From the NCBI RefSeq assembly GCF_003937915.1, contig NZ_RHUM01000003.1:71985-135984 (forward strand): a stretch of 64,000 bases of DNA. The letters run 5' to 3'. The stretch is from Erwinia sp. 198. Lineage in GTDB: Bacteria > Pseudomonadota > Gammaproteobacteria > Enterobacterales > Enterobacteriaceae. Under the pieces are notes generated by a model, which was not told the origin of the DNA, did no database searches, and saw nothing but the letters and a program-made list of their open reading frames with translations. This document shows positions 63,848 to 64,000 of the stretch, piece by piece. The translations under genes and the position numbers were made by a program. How positions within the stretch are numbered: the stretch's first letter is position 1; each line of letters begins with the position of its first letter.

Positions 63848-63874
63848 CAGAGCCGGGGTATAGCAACAAATAAC

Positions 63875-63900
63875 AAGGTCGGGCAACCGGCCTTCTTAAT
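63875..63900 (+). terminator. Possible his operon terminator
   Basis: AAGGTCGG pairs with CCGGCCTT (one G-U pair) around GCAA, 27 nt after the hisI stop. Only a short T-containing stretch follows, so the strength is uncertain. Confidence 0.5.
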
Positions 63901-63912
63901 TAAGGGAGCAGG

Positions 63913-64000
63913 ATGAGCACGTTTGACAAGTTAATCGCTCTGCTGGACGGCCAGCAGGCGCGTTATAAGATCATGACGCATGAGCCGACCGGCAAATGTG
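63913..64000 (+). CDS. YbaK/prolyl-tRNA deacylase-domain protein, 5' end (cut by window edge)
   Basis: 29 visible codons from the ATG at 63913 (GGAG 6-9 nt upstream): MSTFDKLIALLDGQQARYKI, then MTHEPTGKC. The pattern of a helix followed by a strand and H-E-x-T/x-GKC resembles the start of YbaK/EbsC-type aminoacyl-tRNA deacylases. The fragment is too short for certainty. Confidence 0.55.
   Translation, partial: MSTFDKLIALLDGQQARYKIMTHEPTGKC

Overview
The window looks like a chromosomal segment of an enterobacterium. Gene order around dacD, sbcB, plaP, yeeZ and the his operon follows the Escherichia coli backbone (yeeA, dacD, sbcB, plaP/yeeF, yeeZ, hisLGDCBHAFI). Many extra or differently placed genes point to a relative outside Escherichia, most likely the Erwiniaceae (Pantoea/Mixta-like). 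That family placement is inference; the enterobacterial placement is secure. Core genes are GC-rich, while several accessory blocks are plainly AT-rich.

Layout. (1) 1-3.7 kb: xylose use, with xylB (cut by the window edge) and xylA on the minus strand, divergent from the xylose/H+ symporter xylE. (2) 3.7-8 kb: accessory stretch with an unrecognised protein, an alpha/beta-hydrolase remnant, an MFS transporter, a RelE/HigB-type toxin with its HTH antitoxin, a RatA-like START protein and a small membrane protein. (3) 8.1-12.8 kb: paoABC-type molybdenum aldehyde oxidoreductase without a Tat signal, a deleted paoD/xdhC maturation gene, and a MocA-like cytidylyltransferase. (4) 12.9-20.3 kb: amn, a Gfo/Idh/MocA oxidoreductase, tRNA-Asn(GUU), a 3' fragment of uxuR, a 6-phospho-beta-glucosidase, an Xre/RES toxin-antitoxin pair and yncE. 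(5) 20.3-32.1 kb: a complete enterobactin synthesis, export and hydrolysis locus, entirely on the minus strand, in two Fur-box-led units: fes-ybdZ-entF-entS and entCEBAH. No receptor or ABC uptake genes are present. (6) 32.3-38 kb: another MFS exporter, the MATE protein YeeO, tmaR, yeeA and dacD. (7) 38.4-43.3 kb: AT-rich surface-polysaccharide modification cluster 1 (gtrA, a frameshifted gtrB, an unknown protein, a large membrane transferase, an acyltransferase), inserted between dacD and sbcB. (8) 43.9-50.9 kb: sbcB, the putrescine importer plaP, and puuA/puuR/puuB for putrescine catabolism. (9) 51-53.9 kb: second gtr cluster (frameshifted gtrA, intact gtrB, glucosyltransferase gtrC-type), followed by 1.7 kb of AT-rich DNA with no convincing gene. 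(10) 55.6-64 kb: yeeZ, the his leader with attenuator, all eight his structural genes, and the start of a YbaK-domain gene.

How the parts fit. The enterobactin genes form one self-contained programme. PlaP imports putrescine, and PuuA and PuuB start its degradation under PuuR. The two gtr clusters would decorate O-antigen or a similar lipid-linked glycan. Each has one homopolymer frameshift in a different gene, so together they hold exactly one intact gtrA and one intact gtrB. No CRISPR array, rRNA, integrase or intact insertion sequence was seen.
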